Below are positions 1 through 7,963 of a stretch of DNA of 24,185 nt, piece after piece. Numbering within the stretch: position 1 is the stretch's first letter; every line of letters begins with the position of its first letter. A program made the position numbers and the translations under genes. This DNA is from G020353235 sp964569555 (lineage in GTDB: Bacteria; Chloroflexota; Dehalococcoidia; Dehalococcoidales; JAUYDJ01), in NCBI GenBank assembly GCA_964569555.1, contig CAZMTT010000012.1, positions 1-24,185 on the forward strand, read 5' to 3'. Under the pieces are notes generated by a model. It saw only the letters and a list, made by a program, of their open reading frames with translations. It ran no database searches and was not told the DNA's origin.

Positions 1-6
1 AGCCGG

Positions 7-70
7 CTCACAATCAAGTCACACCGAGTGCCAAAGTTCTCACAAAAAAGTCACAAAACTAGGGTGACTT
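7..70. repeat. Paired 16-bp direct repeats plus inverted copy, possible insertion-sequence end
   Basis: CTCACAAtcAAGTCAC at 7-22 recurs as CTCACAAaaAAGTCAC at 39-54, 32 bp apart (three helical turns). An inverted GTGACTT lies at 64-70, so AAGTCAC/GTGACTT also forms a hairpin. On the minus strand the unit reads GTGACTTnnTTGTGAG. Repeated blocks of this kind are typical of IS21-family ends, where the transposase binds several phased sites. No transposase gene lies inside the window, so the assignment is tentative; a regulatory operator is the alternative. Confidence 0.35.
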
Positions 71-95
71 GAGGAGATGTATGGTAGGGAAAATT

Positions 96-128
96 AAAAG
101 AGCCTTCGCATTTTGCGAAGACTCTTTT
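96..128 (-). terminator. Hairpin terminator downstream of the acetoacetyl-CoA synthetase gene
   Basis: AAAAGAG (96-102) pairs with CTCTTTT (122-128) and CTTCGC (104-109) with GCGAAG (115-120), with one C/A mismatch between the two stems and a 5-nt loop. Read on the minus strand the hairpin is followed by a T-rich tail (TTTTAATTTT), as expected for an intrinsic terminator about 100 bp after the stop codon at 229. The plus-strand reading also ends in TTTT, so it may act both ways. The remaining bases of 1-228 show no gene; a 6-bp hairpin GTTCAC/GTGAAC lies at 148-164. Confidence 0.7.
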
Positions 129-228
129 GCCGTTAATTTTGGGTTCGGTTCACTCAGTGTGAACGATTCGTCAGATTAGTATATGGAATAACAAAACAAG
201 CTTTTGTGCAACTGGTATCTTAGTAGTG

Positions 229-2190
229 TCACTCACTTTCAAGATCGGAGACAATACTCTCATAGTAATCAAGCGATTTGGGATTAATTAAGGAATCCCT
301 ATTTAAAACTGGGTGGTGATTCACGATATTTGTGACGGCGATTTCCACTTTCTTCAAGTTTAGTGTATAGGGAATATCCGGCACTTCAATAATTCTCGCT
401 GGGATATGCCTTGGGGAGGCATTTTCACGAAGGGTATTCTTGATCTTGTTCTTCAACTCTTCGGTTAAACCATACCCCTCAGCTAATTTAACAAAAAGGA
501 TAATTCGCTGGTCACCTTGCCATTGTTGCCCAATGGCAAGGCTATCAGTTATCTCGTCTAGCTGTTCTAATTGATTGTATATTTCTGCCGTGCCGATTCG
601 AACACCAGAAGGTTTCAAAACAGCGTCAGAACGTCCGAAAAAGCTTATGCCTTTAGTGTCGCTATGAATCATAATATAATCACCGTGTCGCCATACATTT
701 GGGTAAACATTAAAATAGGCGTTTTTATACTTTTCGCCATTTGGGTCATCCCAGAAATAAAGCGGCATGGAAGGAGAGGGAGCTTCGCAAACAAGTTCAC
801 CTATCTGGTCCAGTATTGGATTACCCTTTTCATCGTAACAACTAACCTTCACGGCTAAAGCTGGCCCCTGGGCTTCACCGGCATATACAGGTAGTGTAGG
901 ACTCCCTGCAACAAAGCAGCCATTGATGTCTGTGCCGCCGGATATGGAATTAAAGTGTAGGTCCTCTTTTACCGCTTCATATATGTATTTGAATCCTTCA
1001 GCAGAAAGGGCTGAACCGGTTTGAGATATCTCACGCAATGATGATAAGTTATAATCTCTTCCAGGTCTAATCTCTTGTCGTCTAAGATAGTTAATATAAC
1101 TCGCACTTGTGCCAAAAATTGTTATCTTTTTATCCTGTATGAGTTCCCACATGGCATCAGCGCCGGGATAAACGGGGTTACCGTCGTATAACACTATAGT
1201 TGCGCCGACCGCCAGAGAACTAAGAAGCCAATTCCACATCATCCAACTACAGGTCGTTATGTAGAAGATTGTATCCTCTCTTCTCAAATCGGTATGAAGT
1301 ATAAGTTCCTTTAGGTGATTGATTAGAATACCGCCAGCTCCTTGAACCATGCACTTGGGCTTTCCGGTTGTCCCTGAAGAAAACATGATAAATACAGGAT
1401 GATCAAAGGGAAGCTGTTCAAATTGAATTTCGGGGTGTTTTTCCCTGACTTCAAACTGGTCATAGTATACGCTATTCGGAATATGGCTAATGTCAGATTT
1501 TCCGCCGATGTATTTAACCACAATGACTTTCTCCAATGAAGCAATTCCCTTGGCAACTTCCGCTGCATTGGCTAAGGAATCAAAGGTCTTTCCCTTATAA
1601 AAGTACCCGTCAACTGTAAATAGAACCTTTGGTTCAATCTGCCCTAGGCGGTCAAGGGTTGCTTGGGCACCAAGGTCTGTCGCACACGAGGACCATACAG
1701 CGCCGATACTCGTAGTTGCTAGCATGGCAATAGCTGTCTCTATCAAATTGGGCATATATGCCGCTACTCTGTCTCCAGGTTTGATTCCCATTCCGCGCAA
1801 AGATTTGACGAGACGCGCTACGGAGTCATAAAGTTCTGCGTAGGTCATTCTAGTAGCTCTCTGGGTCTCTCCTTTAAATACGAAAGCGACGTGGTTATCC
1901 TTGTAACGCAACAGATTCTCAGCGAAGTTTAATCTCGCACCACCAAACCACTTGGCACCGGGAAATTTAGTCAAGTCATCAACCACCCTATCGTATCCGT
2001 GAGAGGCCTTAATGGATGAAAATTCCCACATGGCAGCCCAAAAGTCAGGGATGTTCTCAATTGACCACCGGTATAGTTCATCATATGAATCAATCGCTAT
2101 ACCATATTTTTCATTTGCAAAGCTTATGAATCTGGTCATATTAGCGCGCGTCTTTTGCTCCTCAGATGGTTCCCAAATTGGTAAATTCAT
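229..2190 (-). CDS. Acetoacetyl-CoA synthetase (acetoacetate--CoA ligase)
   Basis: ATP-dependent, AMP-forming ligase that activates acetoacetate to acetoacetyl-CoA in the cytoplasm. The 653-residue length fits the acetoacetate-CoA ligase branch of the ANL superfamily. The adenylate-forming P-loop SSGTTGKPK lies near residues 271-279, the A8 hinge FGRSDAVLKPSGVRIG near 525-540, and a C-terminal lysine segment YTLNLKKVEIAV sits where the catalytic A10 lysine is expected, though the usual S-G before it reads N-L here. Start chosen at the ATG at 2190 because AGGGGG lies 8 nt before it; an ATG 8 codons upstream lacks a good site. It follows the thiolase and DUF35 genes on the same strand, so acetoacetate would be activated and then cleaved to acetyl-CoA, or the reverse route used. 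Substrate is inferred from family resemblance and context. Confidence 0.9.
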   Translation of the reverse strand: MNLPIWEPSEEQKTRANMTRFISFANEKYGIAIDSYDELYRWSIENIPDFWAAMWEFSSIKASHGYDRVVDDLTKFPGAKWFGGARLNFAENLLRYKDNHVAFVFKGETQRATRMTYAELYDSVARLVKSLRGMGIKPGDRVAAYMPNLIETAIAMLATTSIGAVWSSCATDLGAQATLDRLGQIEPKVLFTVDGYFYKGKTFDSLANAAEVAKGIASLEKVIVVKYIGGKSDISHIPNSVYYDQFEVREKHPEIQFEQLPFDHPVFIMFSSGTTGKPKCMVQGAGGILINHLKELILHTDLRREDTIFYITTCSWMMWNWLLSSLAVGATIVLYDGNPVYPGADAMWELIQDKKITIFGTSASYINYLRRQEIRPGRDYNLSSLREISQTGSALSAEGFKYIYEAVKEDLHFNSISGGTDINGCFVAGSPTLPVYAGEAQGPALAVKVSCYDEKGNPILDQIGELVCEAPSPSMPLYFWDDPNGEKYKNAYFNVYPNVWRHGDYIMIHSDTKGISFFGRSDAVLKPSGVRIGTAEIYNQLEQLDEITDSLAIGQQWQGDQRIILFVKLAEGYGLTEELKNKIKNTLRENASPRHIPARIIEVPDIPYTLNLKKVEIAVTNIVNHHPVLNRDSLINPKSLDYYESIVSDLESE

Positions 2191-2232
2191 TGCATTACCC
2201 CCTAGTATTAGCATAATTTAATACTTACTTGA

Positions 2233-2381
2233 TTATAAGAAGATAAGCTTAGAAATCGCGTCTTTAACTTCCTCAATGGAAGCCTCAGCCTCTACTGTAG
2301 AAAGGTATCTCAGTTTCTCTTTCTCCCCTTTCTCGAATAAGTTAGACCAATAGTGGACTCAATAGACGCTACGAGTTTCAC
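2233..2381 (-). pseudogene. Frameshifted remnant of a small gene between DUF35 and acetoacetyl-CoA synthetase
   Basis: A GTG codon overlaps the TGA stop of the DUF35 gene (GTGA at 2378-2381) and opens a frame reading VKLVASIESTIGL, which runs to a stop at 2310. A second frame, open from 2358 to the TAA at 2233, reads LFEKGEKEKLRYLS followed by TVEAEASIEEVKDAIS and looks like a genuine protein C-terminus. One base restored between about 2310 and 2358 would join them into a roughly 49-codon protein coupled to DUF35. The tail is loosely like the SIEEV ends of adenylate-kinase-type proteins, which would suit AMP recycling after the AMP-forming ligase, but that similarity is weak. A sequencing error is possible. 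Confidence 0.4.
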
Positions 2382-2794
2382 AATGGTTTGAATGCTACAA
2401 AGGTCCTCAAATTCTGCCCCACACCTTTGTGCAGGTAAGTAACTGTTAAGGGGAGGCCAATCCTAATAGTCTCCGGCTTACTAGTATCAATCCCCACAAA
2501 TTGAGCCACAACCCTCGCCCCCTCTTCCAATTCCACAACCCCGACGCAGTAAGGATGTTTTCGGTCATACCCATTCTGCATCATGAAGGTGGGACCAACA
2601 GCGATGCAGGAGAAGGTGATAAGCTTTCCCTTGCCACCCATTTTGACCCATTCCATTTCATTACCATGGCACTTCATACAAATAGGACGGGGCGGCAGAA
2701 AAAAGGTGCCACATCTCTTGCACCGTGAACTCATAAGCTGTTCCTCATCAAGATATTGCTCATATGAGATGTCACTGAAGGGTCTTTCTATCAT
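2378..2794 (-). CDS. DUF35 zinc-ribbon/OB-fold protein, thiolase partner
   Basis: The 138-residue protein has a rubredoxin-like zinc ribbon at the N-terminus, C25-x2-C28 and C39-x2-C42, followed by an OB-fold-like half with GKLITFSCI and RVVAQFVG segments. This is the two-part layout of the DUF35 (OB_aCoA_assoc) family, whose members pair with thiolases and, in archaea, bridge thiolase and HMG-CoA synthase. Start at the ATG at 2794 (MIERPF): GAGGAG lies about 8 nt upstream, inside the last codons of the thiolase gene, with 4 bp between the two genes. The longer reading from 2839 has no such site. Acting as the accessory subunit of the adjacent thiolase is an inference from family and coupling. 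Confidence 0.88.
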   Translation of the reverse strand: MIERPFSDISYEQYLDEEQLMSSRCKRCGTFFLPPRPICMKCHGNEMEWVKMGGKGKLITFSCIAVGPTFMMQNGYDRKHPYCVGVVELEEGARVVAQFVGIDTSKPETIRIGLPLTVTYLHKGVGQNLRTFVAFKPL

Positions 2795-2798
2795 TGTC

Positions 2799-4064
2799 CT
2801 ATCTCCTCTCAAGGATAGTGAAAGTACAGGTACCGCCATGTCCCCCTACATTGTGAGTTGCCCCAATCCTTAAATTGGGATTTGTTATCTGTCTCTTCCC
2901 AGCCTCGCCCCTCAATTGTTTCCAGACCTCATATATTTGTGCCATGCCTGTTGCTCCTACAGGGTGCCCCTTGCACTTGAGCCCGCCTGAGGTATTTATG
3001 GGCTTTGATCCATCTAAGCGGGTTAAGCCCTCATTTACCGCTTTGTATCCCTCCCCTGGATTGAAGAAGCCGAGATCTTCAATAGCAATTATCTCAGCAA
3101 TGGAAAAACAGTCATGAACCTCGGCAAACTGGATATCTTCAGGCTTAAGCCCTGACATTTCATAGGATTCCTTTGCCGCATACCTTACACCTTCAAGGGA
3201 GGTAAGATCTTCACTATTGCATAAGCTTGTGCCACTTCCCTGCCCTATGCCAATGACTTGTAAAGGTTTGTCGGTGAAACTCTTGGCTATTTCCGATGCC
3301 ACTAATAATATACAGCTTGCCCCGTCGCTTATGGGACAGCAATCAAACAGGTGTAGTGGCCAAGCAATTACAGGATTTGCGACAGTGTCACGTAGCATCT
3401 CCTTTTCGTTTCTCCATGTAGGTATTGGTTCACCTTTTGTCTTGGCACGCTCAATCTTAGCGTTCATAATGTCGCGTATAGACATGCTAAACTGTGCCTT
3501 TTGATTAAAACAGCCATTATTATGACTCTTGATGGTTACTTCCATCAGGTCTTCCTGTGTAGCCCCATATTTCTCAAAATATGCAACAGCTCTAGCAGCA
3601 TAGAGACCGGGAAACGTGAAACCGTGCTTTGCCTCATCGGAGAAACCTGCCATGGCAAGACCTTCCGTAGCTTCCGCAATAGAGCGCTTTGACATCTCTT
3701 CTACTCCGCTGACCAAGACAATATCATAAAATCCGGAGGCAATAGCGAAGACACCCTCTCTTAAGGCGAGGGAACTAGATGCACAAGCACCCTCTATTCT
3801 CGTCGCTGGTTTCGGTACGTGGCCGATTAGATCGGCAAAAATCGGTCCCCAGTGTGCCTGATTCACGAAGAAATCATTCGAGTAGTTGCCTATGTAAATA
3901 GCATCGATGTCCTTGGGGTTAAAGCCCTTATCTACAGATAACAGCATTTCATTAAAGGCTTCGGTATATAAGTCCTTCGAATCTTTATCTTTGAAGACGC
4001 CAAATTTAGACATCCCGGCACCGACTATCGCCACTTCCCTCGATAGTTTTGTCTTATTTTTCAT
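2799..4064 (-). CDS. Thiolase of the SCP-x/archaeal acetyl-CoA acetyltransferase type
   Basis: Thiolase-fold enzyme of 421 residues, expected to interconvert two acetyl-CoA with acetoacetyl-CoA plus CoA. The nucleophile is C94 in EGACASSSLAL. The C-terminal half carries HDCFSIAE, then CKGHPVGATG with the catalytic histidine, and the end NVGGHGGTCTFTIL, all standard for the SCP2-thiolase-like group found next to DUF35 proteins. AGGAAGG lies about 9 nt before the ATG. It is first in the minus-strand set thiolase-DUF35-ligase. A broader 3-ketoacyl-CoA thiolase specificity cannot be excluded from sequence alone; the acetoacetyl-CoA synthetase downstream supports C4 chemistry. Confidence 0.9.
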   Translation of the reverse strand: MKNKTKLSREVAIVGAGMSKFGVFKDKDSKDLYTEAFNEMLLSVDKGFNPKDIDAIYIGNYSNDFFVNQAHWGPIFADLIGHVPKPATRIEGACASSSLALREGVFAIASGFYDIVLVSGVEEMSKRSIAEATEGLAMAGFSDEAKHGFTFPGLYAARAVAYFEKYGATQEDLMEVTIKSHNNGCFNQKAQFSMSIRDIMNAKIERAKTKGEPIPTWRNEKEMLRDTVANPVIAWPLHLFDCCPISDGASCILLVASEIAKSFTDKPLQVIGIGQGSGTSLCNSEDLTSLEGVRYAAKESYEMSGLKPEDIQFAEVHDCFSIAEIIAIEDLGFFNPGEGYKAVNEGLTRLDGSKPINTSGGLKCKGHPVGATGMAQIYEVWKQLRGEAGKRQITNPNLRIGATHNVGGHGGTCTFTILERR

Positions 4065-4091
4065 TTTGTAATCCTTCCTATTTCTTCACTT

Positions 4092-4119
4092 ATAATAGCC
4101 GTGTAATCCTCACAGCCAA
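4092..4119 (-). promoter_or_regulatory. Candidate promoter of the thiolase operon
   Basis: On the minus strand TTGGCT (plus 4114-4119) and TATTAT (plus 4092-4097) are 16 bp apart, about 28 bp before the thiolase start codon. The -10 is 5/6 and the -35 is 4/6 to consensus. The 271-bp gap 4065-4335 between the divergent genes holds this and the flavodoxin promoter and no other gene. Confidence 0.4.
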
Positions 4120-4259
4120 TCGAAGTCTTTCTGCTATATCCTAATTTATACCATCAGGGTTAAGCAATACTCGATTTTACTCATTCGTCCTGGCAGCTTC
4201 TACCATGATATTTCACGTTATATAATCACTGCAGCCTCAAAAAATTATTTTCTGATCTG

Positions 4260-4289
4260 TTGAAATACCTTACCCCCGTATAGTATAAT
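4260..4289 (+). promoter_or_regulatory. Sigma-70-type promoter of the flavodoxin gene
   Basis: TTGAAA at 4260-4265 and TATAAT at 4284-4289 are separated by 18 bp. Transcription would begin near 4296, about 40 nt before the flavodoxin ATG at 4336, which is preceded by AAGGAGG. Confidence 0.7.
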
Positions 4290-4335
4290 CCAGCCATTCT
4301 GATATTACTATTGCATAATTACCAAGGAGGTTATT

Positions 4336-4761
4336 ATGGAAAAGGCAGTCATTATTTACGGATCGATTACAGGTTTAACAGAGGAGGTAGCTTTTTCACT
4401 CGCCAAGGAACTCGAAAACAGGTATGAAGTAAGTTTGATTAATGCACTAGAAGCTGAACCTAACGACGCAAAGGTTGCGGATCTTTTGCTGTTAGGGTCA
4501 TCTACTTGGGGTGTGGGGCAGCTTCAAGTGGACATGATACCGGTGAATGATTTCATCAAGGAGATGGACCTAAAATCAAAAAGGGTAGCAGCATTCGGTG
4601 TGGGTGATTCAGAATATAAAAAGTATGCTTATGCAGTAACCGTCTTGGAGAAAACCCTAACATCTAGCGGTGCTAAACTGGTCCAGAAGGGGTATAGATG
4701 CGATAAGTTTTTCGATGATTCAGCGAGGGCTAAATTAAAAGATTGGGCAGCCAAGTTATAG
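4336..4761 (+). CDS. Short-chain flavodoxin
   Basis: A 141-residue flavodoxin, a soluble one- or two-electron carrier with FMN. The phosphate-binding loop is YGSITGLTEE (8-17), slightly divergent from the usual T-G-x-T form. The 50s loop SSTWGVGQLQ supplies a tryptophan over the flavin, and the 90s loop GVGDSEYKKYAYAV ends the FMN site. Length matches short-chain flavodoxins. AAGGAGG precedes the ATG. It opens a plus-strand set with the MBL-fold gene 21 bp downstream; its electron partner is not identifiable here. Confidence 0.9.
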   Translation: MEKAVIIYGSITGLTEEVAFSLAKELENRYEVSLINALEAEPNDAKVADLLLLGSSTWGVGQLQVDMIPVNDFIKEMDLKSKRVAAFGVGDSEYKKYAYAVTVLEKTLTSSGAKLVQKGYRCDKFFDDSARAKLKDWAAKL

Positions 4762-4782
4762 CAACAAGTAAGGAGGTAGAAA

Positions 4783-5733
4783 ATGCAGAAAGTAATAAAT
4801 CTAAAAGCAGCTGATCGTGTAGAAATTACCACGCTCGTCGACAATTACACCGATGTATTCTTGACTAGCACAGATATAGTAAAGAGAGCTCCCTTGATAT
4901 CGGAAGGAAATGTAACAAGGGGTCTACTGGCTGACCATGGGATTTCCTTACTAATAGATGTGTTCAGTGGCTCAGACCACCGCCAAATTCTTTTTGATAC
5001 TGGTTGGGTTGATATTCCGGTACCTTTTAATATAGAAACATTGGGTATAAATCTGGAGAATGTCGAGGCTGTGGTACTCGGTCACGGTCACATTGACCAT
5101 TTTGGGGGACTGATAAGGCTTTATAGAGACCGTATAGTTAACAGAAATGCGCCTCTTATTGTTCATCCTGACGCCTTTAACCAGAGGTCTATCGAGTTGG
5201 CAGGGCACGCAGCCCGGTTACCGCAATTGATAAAAGCACCGTTAAACCATTTAGGAGTAGAGATTCGGGAGAACAAAGATCCTCTACTCCTTGCTTCAGA
5301 CTTGGTCTTGGTTACAGGAGAAATAGAGCGAGTCACAGATTTTGAAAAGGGGTTCCCACCGGGGCGAAAATTTGAGGCGGGAGAAATTAAACAGGATACC
5401 GCGATTACAGATGAGCAAGCTCTGGTGTTCAATATAAAAAATAAGGGATTAGCCGTCCTAACCTCGTGTGGCCATCCAGGAATAATTAACACTATACTAT
5501 ATGCCCAAAAACTAACCGGTGAGAGAAAAGTCCATTTCGTAATGGGAGGATTTCATTTGACTGGACCCCTTTTCGAACCCCTGATTGAGCGCACCATAGC
5601 TGAAATGAAAAAATTTGCTCCCAAAATGGTTGTTCCTACTCATTGCACGGGGTGGAAAGCAATAAGTGCATTTGCCAAAGAGTTGCCTAATGAATTTGTG
5701 CTTAATAGTGTAGGAACTAGGTATCTACTATGA
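4783..5733 (+). CDS. Metallo-beta-lactamase-fold protein of the COG1237 (MptA-like) type
   Basis: The 316-residue protein has the metal-binding HxHxDH motif as H101-G-H103-I-D105-H106, further ligand candidates H231 in SCGHPG and H258 in GGFHL, and a late histidine in PTHCTGW. The SCGHPGI and GGFHL signatures are those of the COG1237 group, often named 7,8-dihydropterin-6-methyl-4-(beta-D-ribofuranosyl)-aminobenzene-5'-phosphate synthase-like. That name comes from a pterin pathway protein, and most bacterial members have no proven substrate. AAGGAGG precedes the ATG. Its place after a flavodoxin recalls flavodiiron proteins, but the motif is zinc-type, so that reading is not favoured. Specific reaction unknown. 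Confidence 0.82.
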   Translation: MQKVINLKAADRVEITTLVDNYTDVFLTSTDIVKRAPLISEGNVTRGLLADHGISLLIDVFSGSDHRQILFDTGWVDIPVPFNIETLGINLENVEAVVLGHGHIDHFGGLIRLYRDRIVNRNAPLIVHPDAFNQRSIELAGHAARLPQLIKAPLNHLGVEIRENKDPLLLASDLVLVTGEIERVTDFEKGFPPGRKFEAGEIKQDTAITDEQALVFNIKNKGLAVLTSCGHPGIINTILYAQKLTGERKVHFVMGGFHLTGPLFEPLIERTIAEMKKFAPKMVVPTHCTGWKAISAFAKELPNEFVLNSVGTRYLL

Positions 5734-5802
5734 TACGCGTATAGGTCTCTGGTGGATAACTAAGATAGGTAAACACTATTATTGGAAGGAGGTCATTCTA
5801 TT

Positions 5803-6390
5803 ATGGCAGCAGAAAACAAAAACAAGACGACGGGCATCAGAGATAAGCGGGTAATACCTATTTTCACGGAGAGGGAAAGTCCGGCAGGCAAGTATAAAGG
5901 CATTATTGAGTTGGCCAAGATGAGAGGGGTAGCCCCTATGGGAATAGGTGATTTGCTCATTAGAAAGGATTGTCCATGTCCAAGTATTGACTGTCCTCAT
6001 AAAGGGAACTGCGTGGTTTGTGTCGCTTATCATCATATGTTAGCCGTACTGGGCGCCGGGGGTGAATTAATACCTCGCATGATAATCCCGGGCTGTGCTT
6101 ATTTTTCAGAAAGGGACTACTGGGTGAAGAAAAGAAAGTCAACCAATAGTCCTGAAGTGAAAGAGGCTATCGACGAGTGGCTAGCTTATTACCAAAACAT
6201 ACATAATCTACGAAGAGACATGTGCCGTAACCGCGAACTCATGGAGGAATTTGATAAAATTTTTGAGGGTTTCGTCAATGGTGCATGGATGGAAGAGTAT
6301 AAAGAAAAGATTGCGGAGCAAAGAAGCAAGAAAATCGCTGAAAATAAAAGAACTGATAAAGAAGTAGCTGGCGCTTATCCTTATATATAA
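5803..6390 (+). CDS. Cysteine-rich protein of unknown function (C-x-C-x4-C-x5-C-x2-C cluster)
   Basis: A 195-residue protein not assigned to a known function. Residues 57-73 hold C57-P-C59, C64, C70 and C73 (CPCPSIDCPHKGNCVVC), followed by AYHH and a further C98 in PGCAYF. The spacing suggests a zinc or iron-sulfur site and resembles short DUF6485-like cysteine modules, here embedded in a longer chain. The C-terminal half (110-185) is charged and probably helical. The start at 5803 is set by GGAAGGAGG about 8-10 nt upstream; an in-frame ATG 7 codons earlier falls in front of that site. It follows the MBL-fold gene by 69 bp on the same strand. Confidence 0.7.
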   Translation: MAAENKNKTTGIRDKRVIPIFTERESPAGKYKGIIELAKMRGVAPMGIGDLLIRKDCPCPSIDCPHKGNCVVCVAYHHMLAVLGAGGELIPRMIIPGCAYFSERDYWVKKRKSTNSPEVKEAIDEWLAYYQNIHNLRRDMCRNRELMEEFDKIFEGFVNGAWMEEYKEKIAEQRSKKIAENKRTDKEVAGAYPYI

Positions 6391-6574
6391 ATATTAGCTA
6401 AAAGAACTCGTTGATGCAGTGGTAAATACTTGAGGATTCGGCAAGTCGGACGCTTATAGAACATATAAGTAAGTATTACTAAACATTGATCCTGCGACTA
6501 GATCTGATGTATTTAGCTGCCAATTCAGTAGTTTCTGTTACATGGAGACAAAATTAGTTAGGAGGTGCCTGCTC

Positions 6575-6925
6575 ATGCCTGTATTTAGGGAAAAAGATAT
6601 AAAAGCAAGGGAACCATTTCCTGGTGTTGTTCTCTATCAAGCAATAGAATATTCTAATGGTACCCAGTCTGTTACTATGGGTAGGATGACGTTCCAACCT
6701 AAGTCCGAGATTCCTCCACATACCCATCCGGTGGAAGACGCGATGATTATTCTCAGTGGTAAAGGCATATTATATACAGAAGAAGGAAAGGTTCCAATTG
6801 AGGCAGGATGCCATATTTGGGCTGAAGCAAATACACGTCATGGTATTAAGAATACCGGGGATGAAGTTCTAACACTAGTTTACACCTGGCCTGATGTCAA
6901 TGTGTCGCGGACTTTAGTTAAGTAG
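6575..6925 (+). CDS. Small single-domain cupin protein
   Basis: A 116-residue cupin. Motif 1 is PPHTHPVEDAMIILSGKG (48-64) with H49, H51 and E54 as likely metal ligands; motif 2 contains H89 in NTRHGIKNTGDE. One beta-barrel domain with no fused partner, so it could be an isomerase, dioxygenase-like or sugar-binding protein; the substrate cannot be read from sequence. Start at 6575 because AGGAGG lies 8 nt upstream; an ATG at 6542 is less well placed. The 184-bp gap before it (6391-6574) shows only short imperfect hairpins and no clear promoter. Confidence 0.8.
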   Translation: MPVFREKDIKAREPFPGVVLYQAIEYSNGTQSVTMGRMTFQPKSEIPPHTHPVEDAMIILSGKGILYTEEGKVPIEAGCHIWAEANTRHGIKNTGDEVLTLVYTWPDVNVSRTLVK

Positions 6926-6954
6926 ACAAATCACTTGAAATAATGATTTTTGAA

Positions 6955-6987
6955 AGAGCAGATAGTTGATACCACACTATCTGCTCT
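6955..6987. terminator. Perfect 12-bp inverted repeat after the cupin gene, possible terminator
   Basis: AGAGCAGATAGT (6955-6966) pairs fully with ACTATCTGCTCT (6976-6987) around a 9-nt loop. It begins 30 bp after the cupin stop codon. There is no T-tract on the plus strand (AAAATC follows), so intrinsic termination is uncertain; it could instead stabilise the transcript end or bind a protein. Confidence 0.5.
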
Positions 6988-7010
6988 AAAATCAATGAGA
7001 TTCGGTATAG

Positions 7011-7038
7011 TTTACAGCTTTATATATCCACCTATATA
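7011..7038 (+). promoter_or_regulatory. Candidate promoter of the cyclase-family gene
   Basis: TTTACA (7011-7016) and TATATA (7033-7038) with 16 bp between, about 100 bp before the ATG at 7141. The spacer contains a second TATATA, giving a direct repeat around the -10. The strong AT content makes chance matches likely. No other feature is seen in 6988-7140. Confidence 0.4.
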
Positions 7039-7140
7039 TTTTGTATACATCGCTAAGATGCGTGGTAAATTATTAAAGTAATCAGATAATCCCTTGAAAC
7101 TGAATAACACGGGCAATTTCTACAGAGGAGAATTCAGGTA

Positions 7141-7845
7141 ATGCGAAAATATGAAAATAGTGACTCATTATCATTTGACGAACAGGGAACAACTAAGATA
7201 GGCTCAGCAAAGTTACCATGGATTGATATCTCTGTCACACTGAGAAGCAAGATGGTAAATTGGCCAAGTTATCCACCGGTTAAAATTGAGCGCATTTTAG
7301 ACATCGACCACGGCGATAATTACACGCTATCAGTTATCTCAATGGGAGCCCATACCGGAACGCATATAGATGCACCAATACACTTTATTAAGCGTGGCAT
7401 AGGCATTGATAAGATGCCTCTCGAAATAACCGTTGGTCAGGCACGGGTTATTGAAATAAAGGACAGAGAATCAATAAAGTTAGAAGAGCTTTTACAATAC
7501 AATATTAAAAATGGTGAGCGTATCTTATTCAAAACAGCAAACTCTCAACGGCGCTGGAATACGAAGCCCTTTACCAAAGACTATGTATTCGTCACGAATG
7601 AGGCTGCTCAACACTTGGTAGACTGTAGAGTTAAAGTTGTCGGTATTGATCATCTCTCGATTGGGGCATTCAGTCGTGAAGGGCTTACAACACATCAAAC
7701 ATTACTTGAAGGCGGCGTATGGATCATTGAAGGCCTTAATTTATCTAGTGTCCAACCTGGAATATATGACTTAATATGTCTACCTATCAAGATTCAGCAA
7801 GGCGATGGAGCTCCTGCTCGAGCGATCATCCGGCCATGCAAATAG
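7141..7845 (+). CDS. Cyclase-family metal-dependent hydrolase (kynurenine formamidase-like)
   Basis: A 234-residue protein of the PF04199 cyclase fold. The metal-binding signature HxGTHxDxPxHF appears as H71-TGT-H75-I-D77-API-H81-F. The N-terminal WIDISVTL and the later VVGIDHLSIG are also family-typical. Characterised members hydrolyse N-formylkynurenine, isatin or cyclic amides, and many are annotated only as putative cyclases. GAGGAG precedes the ATG. It stands alone after the cupin with its own likely promoter; no tryptophan-degradation genes are nearby, so kynurenine as substrate is not supported by context. Confidence 0.85.
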   Translation: MRKYENSDSLSFDEQGTTKIGSAKLPWIDISVTLRSKMVNWPSYPPVKIERILDIDHGDNYTLSVISMGAHTGTHIDAPIHFIKRGIGIDKMPLEITVGQARVIEIKDRESIKLEELLQYNIKNGERILFKTANSQRRWNTKPFTKDYVFVTNEAAQHLVDCRVKVVGIDHLSIGAFSREGLTTHQTLLEGGVWIIEGLNLSSVQPGIYDLICLPIKIQQGDGAPARAIIRPCK

Positions 7846-7963
7846 TAGAATAAAATGGCTTTTCATTCTCACGTCTCGAAAGTTACCGGTTCAAATCCAA
7901 CCCTTGCTACCTAACTTAAGTCCTGAATGATATAATTAGCTACCAAAACAAAGGAGGGAGGCT

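Noticed and set aside
4336..5733. Split flavodiiron protein (MBL domain plus flavodoxin)
   Set aside because: The MBL protein has the zinc-type HxHxDH motif and COG1237 signatures instead of the diiron HxExD pattern.
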